Position numbers and translations under genes: made by a program. DNA of 64,000 nt from Nissolia schottii (Eukaryota > Streptophyta > Magnoliopsida > Fabales > Fabaceae): positions 17,015-81,014 of the forward strand of contig QANU01107328.1 of the NCBI GenBank assembly GCA_003254905.1. The letters are read 5' to 3'. Position 1 is the first letter of the stretch, and every line of letters begins with the position of its first letter. Positions 44,610 to 56,173 of this stretch are shown here, one piece after another. The notes under the pieces were generated by a model. It saw only the letters and a list, made by a program, of their open reading frames with translations. It was not told the origin of the DNA and searched no databases.

Positions 44610-46600
44610 AGTGCGTATACGTGGGAGAAAGTGGAGTGAGGGGTTAGCGCACTAAGCAGTATGCGGTGCAATGCGGTCCACGTCCCAAGATCCAAGCCAA
44701 CCAATCATGTGACACCATCAACCCCACCCCCATTCTCCTCGTAATCCAACGGCTGTTAGATGAACTGGACCCACCCACTCAAACTGCAACGTCAACATCC
44801 ATTCCCATGTTAGGCCGAAGAGCGTGCCCTGTTGTTTGCTTAATTTCATGGTTGGGGTCCACCTCCAAAGGACGATAACCCCACATCTAACGGCTTCGAA
44901 TCGCCGCCGCTCCCATACAGCATTAATGCTAATGTTCCTATTACCTCCTATACCTCTCTAGGAACAAGGATATAATATCTCCCTTCACTTTTAGATGTTA
45001 TGTCTTACTCAACATGTTGTCTAAAATTATTTATTATTTAATTAAATTAAAAAATATTAATTATTATCTTTTTAATTATACTCTTATCTATTAGCATAAA
45101 CTTTTTATTATTATATTAATGGCATTATAATTTTTTTAATAACAATCTCTCTCTAATTAAATGATAATTTAATCTAAATACTTGATATTCTCTTTAAATA
45201 TGTGCAAATTGATTATTTTTTTTAATATATATGTATTTGTTAAAAATGACATCTAAAAGTGAATAAAATGAGTACATGTTATTAGAACACATTTAATGCA
45301 TGATGTAACAATATTATCTGTCATTAAATTTAATTTATAAAGTAATGATGTATAAATTAGAGTTGTGTGACTTTTTTTTTTTTGTATATTGTTACTATAT
45401 TACTAGTATCACAAATTACTAGCCTCTGCCACCCTGTATTCTTCCTCCGGCTAGTTATATTCAATTATTTGTAAGCACTTCAATGTAACTGTTTCCTCTA
45501 AATTCTCCCTGTTCAAATCAAAATCAAATATTCAAAAAATCCTGGCACATGGTAAGCTAACGTGAGCATCGATACCCATTTTTCTCTTTGGTAGTGGTAC
45601 GTGGATGAATAGGTATAAAAGGCTAGTAACTCCAACTTGCACCTTGTTTGGCTTCCACTATACTTGTGATGGGCATAATCCGGAAATGACGCGCTAGACG
45701 CTACTCACCCATCGTCCACTTGTCANTTATGACTTCAAAAAATATGCCAGAGTGCATTTGAAAAAAGCTTGCATTTGGATTTGCAGTCATATAGTCCACA
45801 CTGCAAAAGGTCCATTTTCCTTGCCTTGAATAATCCCTTTTGTACTAAGTTAAGCACCGGGACCGTTATGGATTATTGGGACCAGCCACTAGCTAGCTCT
45901 CTATGACTAGGTATCACCAATTCAAATTTATTTAAGATGAACGGTGCAGTTGACAAGCAACATGCATGCATCTTCTAAGAACAAGAGTTTGATTCCTATT
46001 TTCATGGTTAAAAACACTTAATAAATGATTTATAAGTATTTCTCTAATTATAAAAAAAAAAACTTACTAATATGTCATAATTTTAGTAGGATAATCGATC
46101 CTAAATTTAATTGAACTTCCGTTAAAAAGGATATTTAACTCTAAAGTAAGCACTTAGACAGGTTTTGTTCATGAAATAAAAGCTCTTATAATTTAGTTTA
46201 ATAATGCTTGGTGAAAGATGGTATAGGCTTAACGCTTGATTGGTTCAAGTGGTTCAACATTTTTTTTAAGTAAGGGTTTATCCTTTAGTATGTCTTAGAA
46301 AGTTTCATCAGTCCAAGGACATACATTATTTGTGTTTTACCCTTCAATATACTTGGGAAAGCTTTAACTGTCTGAGGACATACATCATATAAAGTGGAGT
46401 TGAACTCAATCCGTGGTAGTGAATCACATAATAAAACTTGACATAGTCAGTAAATCAATGAAGGAATTTTCCTCCTCTGCGTGTGCCTAGACTTACATCA
46501 CACACCCTCTAAACCAAACAAGGGCGTCGAGGTGACCCGCATAATGCTAAGGCTCAGAGGATTCGCTCTCCAAAGGGAGCCCCAATAAAAAATGATGGGC
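44610..46600. other. Intergenic DNA; GC-richer patch at about 44650-44930
   Basis: The patch carries CCAACGGCTG and ACATCTAACGGCT phrases and CCAATCA boxes, and looks promoter-like, but no exon follows. The rest is AT-rich. At about 46310-46390 a 40-bp phrase ending GGACATACAT is present twice in diverged form. One ambiguous base lies at 45726. Confidence 0.45.
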
Positions 46601-48806
46601 CTCGATAGCTTAAGTGTGTTATTAACAGTCTTATGGAGTAGTTTCTTCAGAGAAGACATAACTTATCTTTGATAATCATTTCTTTCATTCATAACTTATA
46701 GCACATTTATGGAGAAATGACGATATAGTCACATTCGTGCATATTAAACAATGTATGTTAGAAAATGAACATGTGAAACTAGTAGATTACGAGAATTTAT
46801 TTGCAACAGTCATCATCATAATCGTAATCATAGGCATGAATACCGTCAGAACAATCATAAACATAATCATATTATCGCCAAAACAGTCACAAACATAATC
46901 ATTCGCATAAAGAGCATAAACAGTCACTTTTAACAGAACATTATTACGACAATATTTTGCACACAGTCATTTATAATATGAACCATACTCAAAGTACTTC
47001 ATGCTTTAGTTATGTATTCTTATAATGAACTCGAGATCCACAGAAATCAGCTTTCCCACATAGACCAACTCAAACCAAGTATATTGTGACACTGTTTCCT
47101 ATCTTTATTCTTGAAAAAGGTTTCACCCTTAGAGACACACTTATATACAAATGATTAAATAACTCAAATACTCAACATGAAAAACCAACCCTAGCCATAG
47201 GACTCTTTTATGGCCGAACCATAAAACCTATGAAAGGGCTCATCAGGTCACTTTTTCACCATAGGCTCATCAACATATTTATTTTTATATCAACCAATGA
47301 AAAAAAATATCAATGCATGTTAAAGAAACAAACTCTAACCCTAAGAACCTACTCTAAGTGGAAACCTACACAAACAACACACAAGGCCACACACTTGATT
47401 TTTTTGCCAAAACTCGTCATAAAACTTGTGTAAAACATTATTAGTGTTTCAAAAAATGCAAATAATTTTTTATCAAACAACCCTTAGCCTCAAAATCACC
47501 AGGATAAATCTGGGTGATTTCGGTATGCACGCAACCCAGATATTTGTGAGGATACACATACCCTAAGTTTGAGGAGCTTGACGCTCACTTAATCTGCTAA
47601 ATCTGGAAGGGCATGTATGCCATAATCTGAGGAGCTTGGCGCTCAAAGCTATCTACTACTGAATCTGGGTTGCAAGGTCATTGGCCTCGCACTGCTCTAA
47701 GTCATCTATCTTGTGATCTATTGTTTGTAAAGTCTTTTAGAAAGCTGTCTTTAATTACCCATGTTGTCAAGGCCTAAGGCTACTGATTATGACAAGTATG
47801 TCCTACTTAGCTAATCCTTTTTATTAGTTCGGATTCAAGGACTAAGGTCCCACACTTAGGACAGGATTCCCAGGTTAGAGAGGTACGTCACAACGGACAT
47901 CTTAAGTACCAAGTCTTGCCTTAGCCAGAACCTGCCCCTTGTTAGGGTCCATGCGTTAACCAGAGTCTTTATTTAAAGTTTTATTACATAATTGTAATCA
48001 ATCTAATCTATGGGATAAAGTGTCTAACGATTTAGGTCTATGTCCTAGCATAGCATGGCATAGCATATATAACATAGTATAAGTATAAACACATGGCATA
48101 TATAGCATATCACATAAGCATGGCATATACTAAACATGTATATGAATAACTAACTAACTATTAGCATATTATAGCATAACTGACTCTATTGATGGACCAC
48201 CGAAGTGGGACCATCGACATATCGTGACTGCTATTCACCTGAAATGTCGCAGAATGGAGGAACGCTAGCACTGGGCGCTCCTAATGGCGTGGCGTTGGCA
48301 CCTGGAAAGCCAACCAAAACCACCATCAAAAACCCATAAAGAAAATCTTTTAACTGGTATCCCTCGTGGTAGCAATTCTAGCATCACTACGGCGCTCCGG
48401 CATCATCACGGCGTCCTGTGGACCACCGTGGGCCACCACTAACACGGCGGTGACGCCAAGGCATACTATCCTAAGTCATCCTAAAAGAAGGAACGGCTAC
48501 CTACCTAAGAGGGAGAAAAGAATTGAGTAGAAACTCATTCTAATAGGGAAGAAGAACTGCAGACTCTGAGCGAGGTAAAATGGGGGGAGGAGAGCTTTAT
48601 TTATAGGAGAATGGGTGGCCAAAGGGCTGGGTCGGGCCTTTTCCTAGTCCAGAAACGTGGAACTAGGGTTTTCTGGTCAGCAGTAGCGCCCTGGAGCGCA
48701 TTCTGGGCACAGGAGCACCTCGACCATTTTTCTTGTTGCATCTTGCGCAAGACGCTTACACATTTCGCACGAGATATGTCCCTGTTTTTTTTTTTGGGTC
48801 GTCACA
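46600..48806 (-). mobile_element. Antisense LTR of a Ty3/Gypsy-like element, probably solo
   Basis: Read on the minus strand, the block starts at 48806 with TGTGACGACCCAAAA, a common plant LTR 5' end. TATA-like CCTATAAATAAAGC follows at about 48600, and then a GC-richer leader with AGCGCC and GGAGCTC-type words. No gag, protease or reverse transcriptase frame is present downstream. The far boundary could not be placed (about 46.6 kb is a guess from the change to ordinary AT-rich DNA). Small open frames inside (44-48 kb) are LTR noise. Confidence 0.45.
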
Positions 48807-49019
48807 ATTTGTGTTTTGGACCATTGAATGTTACTTAAGAATGTTTGTTCGTAACATACCAATGATATTGCAAACTGCTTACCAACTAGTAGCTTTCATA
48901 TTTCGTCATGTTACTAAGAGACTTTTCGACACTTAATATATGTGATTTTGTGACATAATTTTAAGGTCAATTTGAACTTTCCTCTTGCTAAATCTTCCAC
49001 CATATATGGTACTACAACT

Positions 49020-49200
49020 AGAATAACAATGCAAATCCCACACCGAACAACAAAAAGAGGGGAAACCAACTTGTTAGTTACAAAAGAAAGTGTGTTGTGA
49101 GCCTAATAATATCAATGCAAGCCTCATTAAACAACATAAAGAGGGAAAAGAAACTTTTTAGTTATAAAAAAGGGTGTTATGAGCCTAATAACTCATTACT
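49020..49200. repeat. Diverged tandem duplication of about 85 bp
   Basis: Two neighbouring copies (about 49030-49112 and 49113-49195) share AACAACA-AAAGAGGG-AA, then TTAGTTA-AAAA, GTGTT-TGAGCCTAATAA. They have diverged by small indels and substitutions. Confidence 0.7.
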
Positions 49201-49394
49201 GAGCTTTAAAAGTTAAAAGGGCCATAAAGCCTGTTTGAAATTTTCTTTTAATTTATTAAAAAAATTAAAAATTAATAAAGTTTTGAACTAATGGTATATT
49301 GGTTTGGTGCAACATGTTCATCGATTGACATGGTTCTTCATTGTTTTGTTGATTCTTGAATATTGACATATTGAATAGTTACATAATTATTTGC

Positions 49395-49870
49395 GAAAGT
49401 TTGGTCATGTTACTTGCAAAATTTGTTGTAGATGAAAAAAACTATGAATTTTACCACGACATGTACTTGCAGAATTTTCTATGAAATTTACATGTGTAAT
49501 TTGCTACAAAACTTACCTGCAAAATTTGTTGTGAATTCTACCTACAAAATTTGTTGCGGAATTTACCTGTAGAATTTGCTGCAAAATATACTTGCAACTT
49601 TTCCTGTGAAATGTTTCATGCAAAAATATTTGCATCAAAATTCGCAGCAAAATTCCTCTTAAACACCCAACTGTCCATGAAAATTATTTGTAAAATTTTC
49701 CAGTTTCATACAAATTTTTTTTTACAGATAATTACTTGTGAATTTCGAAATTTACAGCTACCAATTACCTATCATTGTATTACCTATGAACTCTAATCTG
49801 CAGGAAAATCCACAGGTAACGTGATTACTTTGAAATTTTAAGTAAAATTCGTAGTAAAATTTGTAGATAA
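49395..49870. repeat. Degenerate minisatellite of ACTTGCAAAATTTGTTG-like units
   Basis: About 15 imperfect units of roughly 22-28 bp alternate ACCTGCAAAATTTG and CTGCAAAATATACTTGCA with TTGTGAATT. The orientation of the GCAAA/TTTGC words flips near 49640-49800. The 81-residue frame at 49551-49796 simply translates this repeat. Confidence 0.7.
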
Positions 49871-51456
49871 TTAATGAATAAATTTTTAATAGTGAGTAAT
49901 AAAAAAAAATGTGAAAGACTTTGTTTAATTGTGTTTGGGATTGACATTTTAATATATTTTGTAGTCATATGCTGACTGTACTTTGGATATATTATTGGTA
50001 TATAAATAACGGTACTGATATATCTGATGTGCTTTTTTTTTTTGCTTGGGGCCGGGCAATGCGTATTTGATTTTGAAGGGTTTAATTTGTTAGTGTATTT
50101 GACTAATTGGAATAAGGTTAGGTGAGTCAATATAGTGATGAAAAAAAGAAAAAGAAAGATATAGAGAAGACAGGAGAGTAATTTGTGGAGATATCTGGAA
50201 AAAGATATATGACTACGTGGGACCTATGTATAATTGTCATGGAGGTGGAAATGGAGGTGGAGGGGTCCCATTTCATCAATCAGAGGCCATGATTGCAAGC
50301 ATCTAGGAAACTGGCCGCACTGGCCTTGCAACCTTTATAGGGATTTTTTTTTTAAATATATATTTTTTTTTCACACAACATTTCTTCTAATGAGTTACAC
50401 TTCCTTGCATTTTAGGAATTTTTTTTTTAATAAATGTAAGTTTAATATATCATCTTTAGGCACACATATGTGAGAAAATTTTAGTTGGATATAAGTTTAA
50501 TATATCATTTTTAAACACACATATAATAAAAGTAAATCTCATTTTGTGAGACACATATTATATTTTTACAGATTTTTAAATAATAAAAACTACAAATTTA
50601 AAAGAAAAGAAAAAAGAAAAAAATGGAGGTACCAGACTACCCTACCTGGGTCAATTTTGTTTCCAAAAATTAAAATATCAAACTAACCTAATTTACTCCT
50701 GTATACTTGATTCTAAGGCGATTTTATTTTACCTCAAAATCGACCCAACCCAATCTATTACCCTAATTTATTACAACAAAATTGCCATATAGCCAGTCAC
50801 TTTTAGTGACACATAAAAATAGTAGGTATAAACAACATATACCAACTGTTATATAGTGTCGTCCCTAAAAGTTTTAGGGTCAAGTATTAGTACCGTAGAT
50901 ATAGGAAGTATATACCTACACTAATATTTTATCATCATTAACTCAAATTTTACTGTTACTATAAAAAAAATGTGAGCATAGGGAATGTCTACTTACACTC
51001 AAATTTTATTGTTACTAAATTTTTTTTGGTGTGGGTATAAGATGTGTATATCACCACTCATATTTTATCATCTCCATAAAAAAAATATTTTTTCCGTGGG
51101 TATAAGATGGATATATACTTACAATTATATTTCGGTGGTTTCTCACATCGCCAAAAGTTCTAACATGCATGTGGCCTTTTGATATTGAACTATTGATTAG
51201 TTATAGATCATTTCTAGTTTATATAATTAAAGGGACATGCCATATAGTTTCTTCATTTCTCTCCTATATTGCAATATATTTCTTCATTTCTCTCATATAT
51301 TGCAAAAATAACTTCAGCATGCTGCAAAAATTTGTTCCAACTTTAGACTTGTTGTTCCGTCTTTGGTTCCTTTTTGGTTTTACTTGGTAAACAATTAAGA
51401 CCTATTCTAAATTTCTAATTTGATTTTTGGTTTGCATTGCCCATTTTTACTTATAG

Positions 51457-51690
51457 GGGAAGCTAAATGATGGGAGAGAGATTGCAAAGAAGAAGTTATC
51501 ACACACCTCAAATCAAGGGAAGAAAGAGTTCATGAATGAGGCAAATTTGTTGGCTCGTGTGCAGCACCGGCACGTGGTGAACTTGTTGGGTTATTGTGCC
51601 CCCCATGCATAGAGAAGCTACATGTTTATGCATATGTGACCCATGAGAGCCTTGACAAGCTCCTATTCAAGAAGTGCTTCTCTGCATATT
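51457..51690 (+). pseudogene. Fragment of a cysteine-rich-type receptor-like kinase, one exon, broken
   Basis: After an intact acceptor (TTTACTTATAG) the frame reads [20 protein letters not shown], then [20 protein letters not shown] and [10 protein letters not shown] followed by a stop (51464-51613). This is the kinase N-lobe of plant CRK/DUF26-type receptor kinases. The VAIK-like lysine and the helix-C glutamate (EA) are present, but the V of the usual AVKKL is K. After the stop, another frame continues with CDP and a TGA interruption through ESLDKLLFKK-like sequence to about 51690. No signal peptide, extracellular domain or C-lobe is present nearby. It sits inside the decayed CACTA element, so capture by the transposon is likely. 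Confidence 0.8.
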
Positions 51691-52144
51691 AATCCTTATA
51701 TTCTGTTCAATAATAACGTAGCTATTCACATTTTCCTAAGAGAGGATCTTTGTAATAAGGATTGTTCTTAGAACATGTGTTTTGTTGTCTGCTAGGCACG
51801 TAATTCAAATAAAATGTTTGGCCTGATTATTATTTATAGGGAGTGGAATTAATTTTTATTTTGTTTTGATTATATTGAGTAAATCATCAAACTATAGGTC
51901 AATGGTATTTTCATCCTCCCTCTTCCCTTGCTGTTTAATAATCACTTGCTTCATTGTGATAGTTTGAAGTATCTTACCCCTTTTCACCCTTGACCTTTAA
52001 ATAATGACCTGGCTAGAACAAGTTAGATGAATATACTGTTTGGATTGCGATTAAGAGGGCTTAGGAATATAAATTAGCAGTATTTAGTATTTTGAAATAC
52101 TTTCCACGTCATTTTGGGTAAAAATAAATAAATAACGAATGGCA

Positions 52145-52389
52145 TTGCTCACATTTAGAAACTGTGGTTAAATGAACCAAGATGTGTACCTAAATGTCGA
52201 ATACCCCCACATTTTATAAATGTCACTAAACGATATATAACACTTTCCCACATTTAGTAAGTGTTACTAAATGAGGTGCTACCTCCACATGGGAAATGCC
52301 AACAGCTGAATATCATTCAACCACATTCAGAAACCGCGGTTAAATGACAAAATCGACTGTGGCTAAATGACAAATTTTTTTTGGTAGTG
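52145..52389. mobile_element. Nested CACTA end with subterminal ACATTTAGAAA/TTAAATGA repeats
   Basis: The right end reads ATTTTTTTTTGGTAGTG (end of the CACTA signature at 52389). Before it are four or five copies of a CCACATT-AGAAAC-GTTAAATGA type unit of about 40 bp (52150, 52205, 52238, 52320 and 52355). I cannot find the CACTA left terminus, so this is a truncated relic within the larger element. Confidence 0.5.
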
Positions 52390-53784
52390 TTATACCTATG
52401 GTTTTGTGATAATTTAAAACCCGTTACTATAAGATATACATACAATATTGTTGTGATGATAGTATTATTCCTAAAACCTATAGTGACACCTTGATGTTCG
52501 TTGGTATAGGTATGTGAACTGTCACAAGTATGTGAACTGTCACAACCTATAGTGACAATATGAAAACCATAGATAAAGGTATATCAAATGTCACAAATTA
52601 AATGTTGGTAGGTGTTATATCAAAATTAATAAAAGAACATTTAAAACAAGGGTATTAAAGTAAAAGACAAAGGATATTAAAAAAAAGGCAAGCATGAAGA
52701 ATAGGCCATCCAAGAAGGAACCGGAGTGAGTGATTGTTGTTGGTCGACCTTAATGATGTAATTAAAGGATGATAGTTGATCCTAAGAACTTTAACAGAGA
52801 TGTTGGTTAGACTTAAGAATGTAAGTGACCCCGTGGCATCGAATCATAAGCGTCGATCAAATGGTAAAGGCTAGTCGGGGGGTGACCCTATAAGGAACAA
52901 ATTGTGATTGAGATTCTAGCATGAAAGTATGGTATAAGAATGGATGGATAAAGCTAGGGTCATAATAACAGGGTCACTCGAATGAACTCAAGAAAGGGCG
53001 ACACCCTTTGATACTTGGCTTTTCTAGAAATTGATAACAAAATTTGGTGGTGTCGTCCAAAAAGAAAATACCAGAGAGAATAACTATTGGCGCATATCTC
53101 TGAAATCAAATTTAAGATAAGGAAGTTATTCAGAACGTGTAGTAGTATGGAGGCCCATATATATTACATGGAGGTTATGGAGAAACATGCATGCATAATC
53201 AAAAGAGTGGTTGGCGAGTTTTTTGCGGAGTGGGGCAAAGTGGAGATGCTAAAGCAAACACTAACCGCATAGTGGACACGTGACAAACATGCATGAAGGC
53301 CCTCTATAAATAGGACGCTAGGGATGAAGCAATTCAGAAGAAACTCTTGTGAATTCTCACACGCTCATACACGTCTCAGGACAAATTGAGTATAGAAGAA
53401 GGAGCAAGTAATTCCATTTTCTTTGTTTCCTTGTCTTTAAATTCCTTATGATTAGTACATTTCTTTGTAATCTTACTTCTTTTCAATTTCCTACAATATA
53501 TGTATCAATTAGTTCTTGACTATTGTACGAATCTCATTATTTATCAAGTGATTTATTCATAATTTTCTCATTTTAAACTCGCATTCTCACGGAAAGAATC
53601 CACAAAATCTCTTTTTTATCCTTACACTTTATTTGTTTCGCTTGGTGAATGGTCGATAAACTACTATAAACCAAAATCCCCGTAAAACAGTAGGTATAAG
53701 TATTTGTGACTATACCCACAATTTTAATACCTTTATCTAGGGTTTTTTTGGTCACTTTTGTATGTCAATTTTGTTGTAGCAATT

Positions 53785-54690
53785 GAAGCAAGTGAGATTT
53801 TGGGATCCCGAGAGGTGGCCGTATATTGGGTGGACAAACCTAGCTAGCATCATGACATCCTTGGGGCAGTGGGCACCTCCTCACCTCGTATCATAGACAT
53901 ACTCACATACCAGCCTGCACCATGTGATTCGTGACTCAGGGTAAGTACTGCAACGCATGTGAATGCATGCCTATGTGGGGTTGTACCCACTTCCCTTCTC
54001 TTGGGGACTTGGTTATATTTATTTTGGACCACTGATGAGTGATGCATGAGGGAACATTCACTAACCGCTACTGCCTATATTGGTGGTTGTGAAAGCGACG
54101 ATTCCTTCCTTGGCCTTCAAATCATCAAGCTGCTACCCGATTCCAACTTCTCGTCAGTCTCACTCATGACAAGCAGCACCAGCACTACATAAAAAATGCA
54201 TTATTATTTGTATAACAAACCGAAACCATAACAATCCAAGACTCATTTTTACGAAAAGTTTTTATATGCTCATGTAATGTTTTATATATATATATATATG
54301 TATATATATGTATATATATATCAGATTATATAATGAATAATATTTTAAACTTTTTTTTTTGAGAAATCATGAAATATTATATGATCAATTCAGCATGTCA
54401 CTTTATAACCATGTTAATTGGACGACTGGCTTGTCATATAAAAATTTCTTATATATATGTAGCGTGATTGAGTATATTTTAATAGAGATCAATTTTGATA
54501 TACTACTAAATAAAATATTTTATATTACCAACTAATATATATCCTTATTTGTGTGATTATTTTTTTACTTAGTTTTTGTAAAATAGATTAAATAAATGTA
54601 ATGATGCGGTTTATATATATATACACACACATAGTAATGTTACTATACATTAAAATAGTATCCATCGTATAACACCCATACATTTACATG
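53785..54690. other. Intergenic DNA, TA-rich, no gene seen
   Basis: TA tract at about 54284-54320. The minus-strand frame 53850-54047 has no recognisable family and no splice context. Confidence 0.5.
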
Positions 54691-54699
54691 TGATTAAGG

Positions 54700-55226
54700 T
54701 TATCAAACTCGTGAGTCTAAGAAAGCTCGTGAAATCTCAGTAAAAAATATATGTTATAAATAACATATTAAGAAGTAAACATAATTAAATGTTATATTCA
54801 TAATTGACATTGAATAATGTTAACTTTAAAATAAAATAATTTAAAGAAATATCATAAAATATACTTCAATGCATGATACTTAGTTGTTATGTCATACTTT
54901 ATTTTATATGTGTATTACTTTATAGTTTGATAAAACATAAGTTAATTATGATAAATATATAAAATTAACTTAATAAACTCAATAGATATTGTCTAACATA
55001 TACAAAGTCAGCTAAGTATCTAACAAAGTTACCAAAATTACACATTTTGAGATAAACTCGTAAACTAATAGATAGATTTGAACTCGTAAACTCACTAGTA
55101 GAATCGAGAGTTTACTTAAACTTGTACGAGTTTAACAAAAGAGAGTTTACGTAAGTGTTAACTCGTTTTGTATGGTGGAATCATAAACTTGTAAGAGTTT
55201 ACGAGTAAACTCGAGAGTTTAATAAT
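54700..55226. mobile_element. Possible hAT-like MITE with AAACTCG-rich ends
   Basis: The left end (TTATCAAACTCGTGAGTC) and the right end (reverse complement TTATTAAACTCTCGAGTTTA) form an imperfect inverted repeat of about 17 bp. The right third is rich in GAGTTTAC / GTAAACTCG words in both orientations (55050-55220). Boundaries and target duplication are uncertain. Confidence 0.4.
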
Positions 55227-55229
55227 CAT

Positions 55230-55925
55230 GCATATGACATACATGGAGACAGATGCGTGGACAAACATTTCAAAATAGATGAACAAACATTACAGAACCG
55301 ATGAACAAACATTTTTCACAAACGGAAGCAAATTAAATAAAACAGGACTCGTGACGCATTAAATAGTAAAAAGTAATTATCACGCTTTCTCTTTCCTGCC
55401 CCAACTCACACTTTAACACGCGTGCATCCACGCTCTCTTATAAACAAACATTACAAAACAAATGAACAAACATTAAAGAATAAATAAATAAACATTATCG
55501 AACACAAAAAATAAAATAAAATAAAATGGGAAGTCACACCAATTAAATAGCAAATAATAAATGTCACACACTCTCTCTTGCTCCCCCATCACAAAAGTTG
55601 TAAACAAACATTACAACACACAAACAAATATTACACTATACATAAACAAACATTACACCACACAAAAGGAATAAGTAAACAAACATTATTTCACTCATAA
55701 ATAAATATTATACCACACATAAATAAATATTTCACCACACTGAAGTATTACATTACAAAGAAATGAACATTGCAACACTAAAAAATAAACATTACAACAC
55801 TCAAATAAATATTACAACACACGTGAACAAACATTATACCACACATAAATGAAGAAATAACCAAACATTACAACACACACAAACAAACATTACATCACAT
55901 CAAAACATTACAAAACATAGAGAAC
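55230..55925. repeat. Degenerate minisatellite of AACAAACATTACAACAC-like units
   Basis: More than 20 irregular copies of (A)AACAAACATTACA-(A/C)CACA-type units occur, spaced 20-35 bp. They are interrupted by two copies of the dispersed repeat shared with 22.7 kb (about 55350-55440 and 55530-55600). It is followed by an A/G-rich stretch (GAAAAAGAAGA words) up to 56170. Confidence 0.75.
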
Positions 55926-56173
55926 AACTTAGATTAGAGAAGAATGTTTTTGCTCATGCTCCATAACTTTCTAAGAAGAAAAAAAGAAGATGAATTGAAA
56001 AAAAAAATGAAAATGAAGAAAAGAAGTAAATAAACGGATAAAAAAGAACAAGAAAATAGAAACGAAAAAGAAGAAACAGAGTACTAGAGTGAAAAAAATG
56101 AAGCTTGAAAGTGAAAAAATTGAGAAAAAAAAATGAAGGAATGGGGGAAAGAGAAAAAAAAAAGAAGTGACGA

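Larger units (their letters stand above)
50769..53781. mobile_element. Decayed CACTA-type element, about 3.0 kb, carrying a receptor-kinase exon
   Basis: Both ends hold the inverted repeat TACAACAAAATTG (left 50772-50784; right ATTTTGTTGTA ending 53778). The three outermost bases, where intact elements have CAC, are TAT on the left and read TGC in reverse on the right. Immediately outside is ATT on both sides (50766-50768 and 53782-53784), fitting a 3-bp duplication. Subterminal words GTGGGTATAAGAT, GTAGGTATAA, and CTATAGTGACA/GTCACTTTT recur in both halves in inverted sense. Inside are a kinase exon relic (51457-51690), a nested CACTA end (52389), and at 52980-53400 retroelement-like sequence with a TATA box (CTCTATAAATAGGACG). 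No transposase frame survives. Confidence 0.6.

Noticed and set aside
46336..48811. ATTTG duplication that would define a 2.47-kb LTR
   Set aside because: ATTTGTG occurs at both places, but the left one lies inside a locally duplicated phrase (46310-46390) that reads as native flank.
55230..55925. CRISPR-like regular repeats
   Set aside because: Units are irregular in length and sequence with no unique spacers, and this is a plant nuclear sequence; it is a minisatellite.
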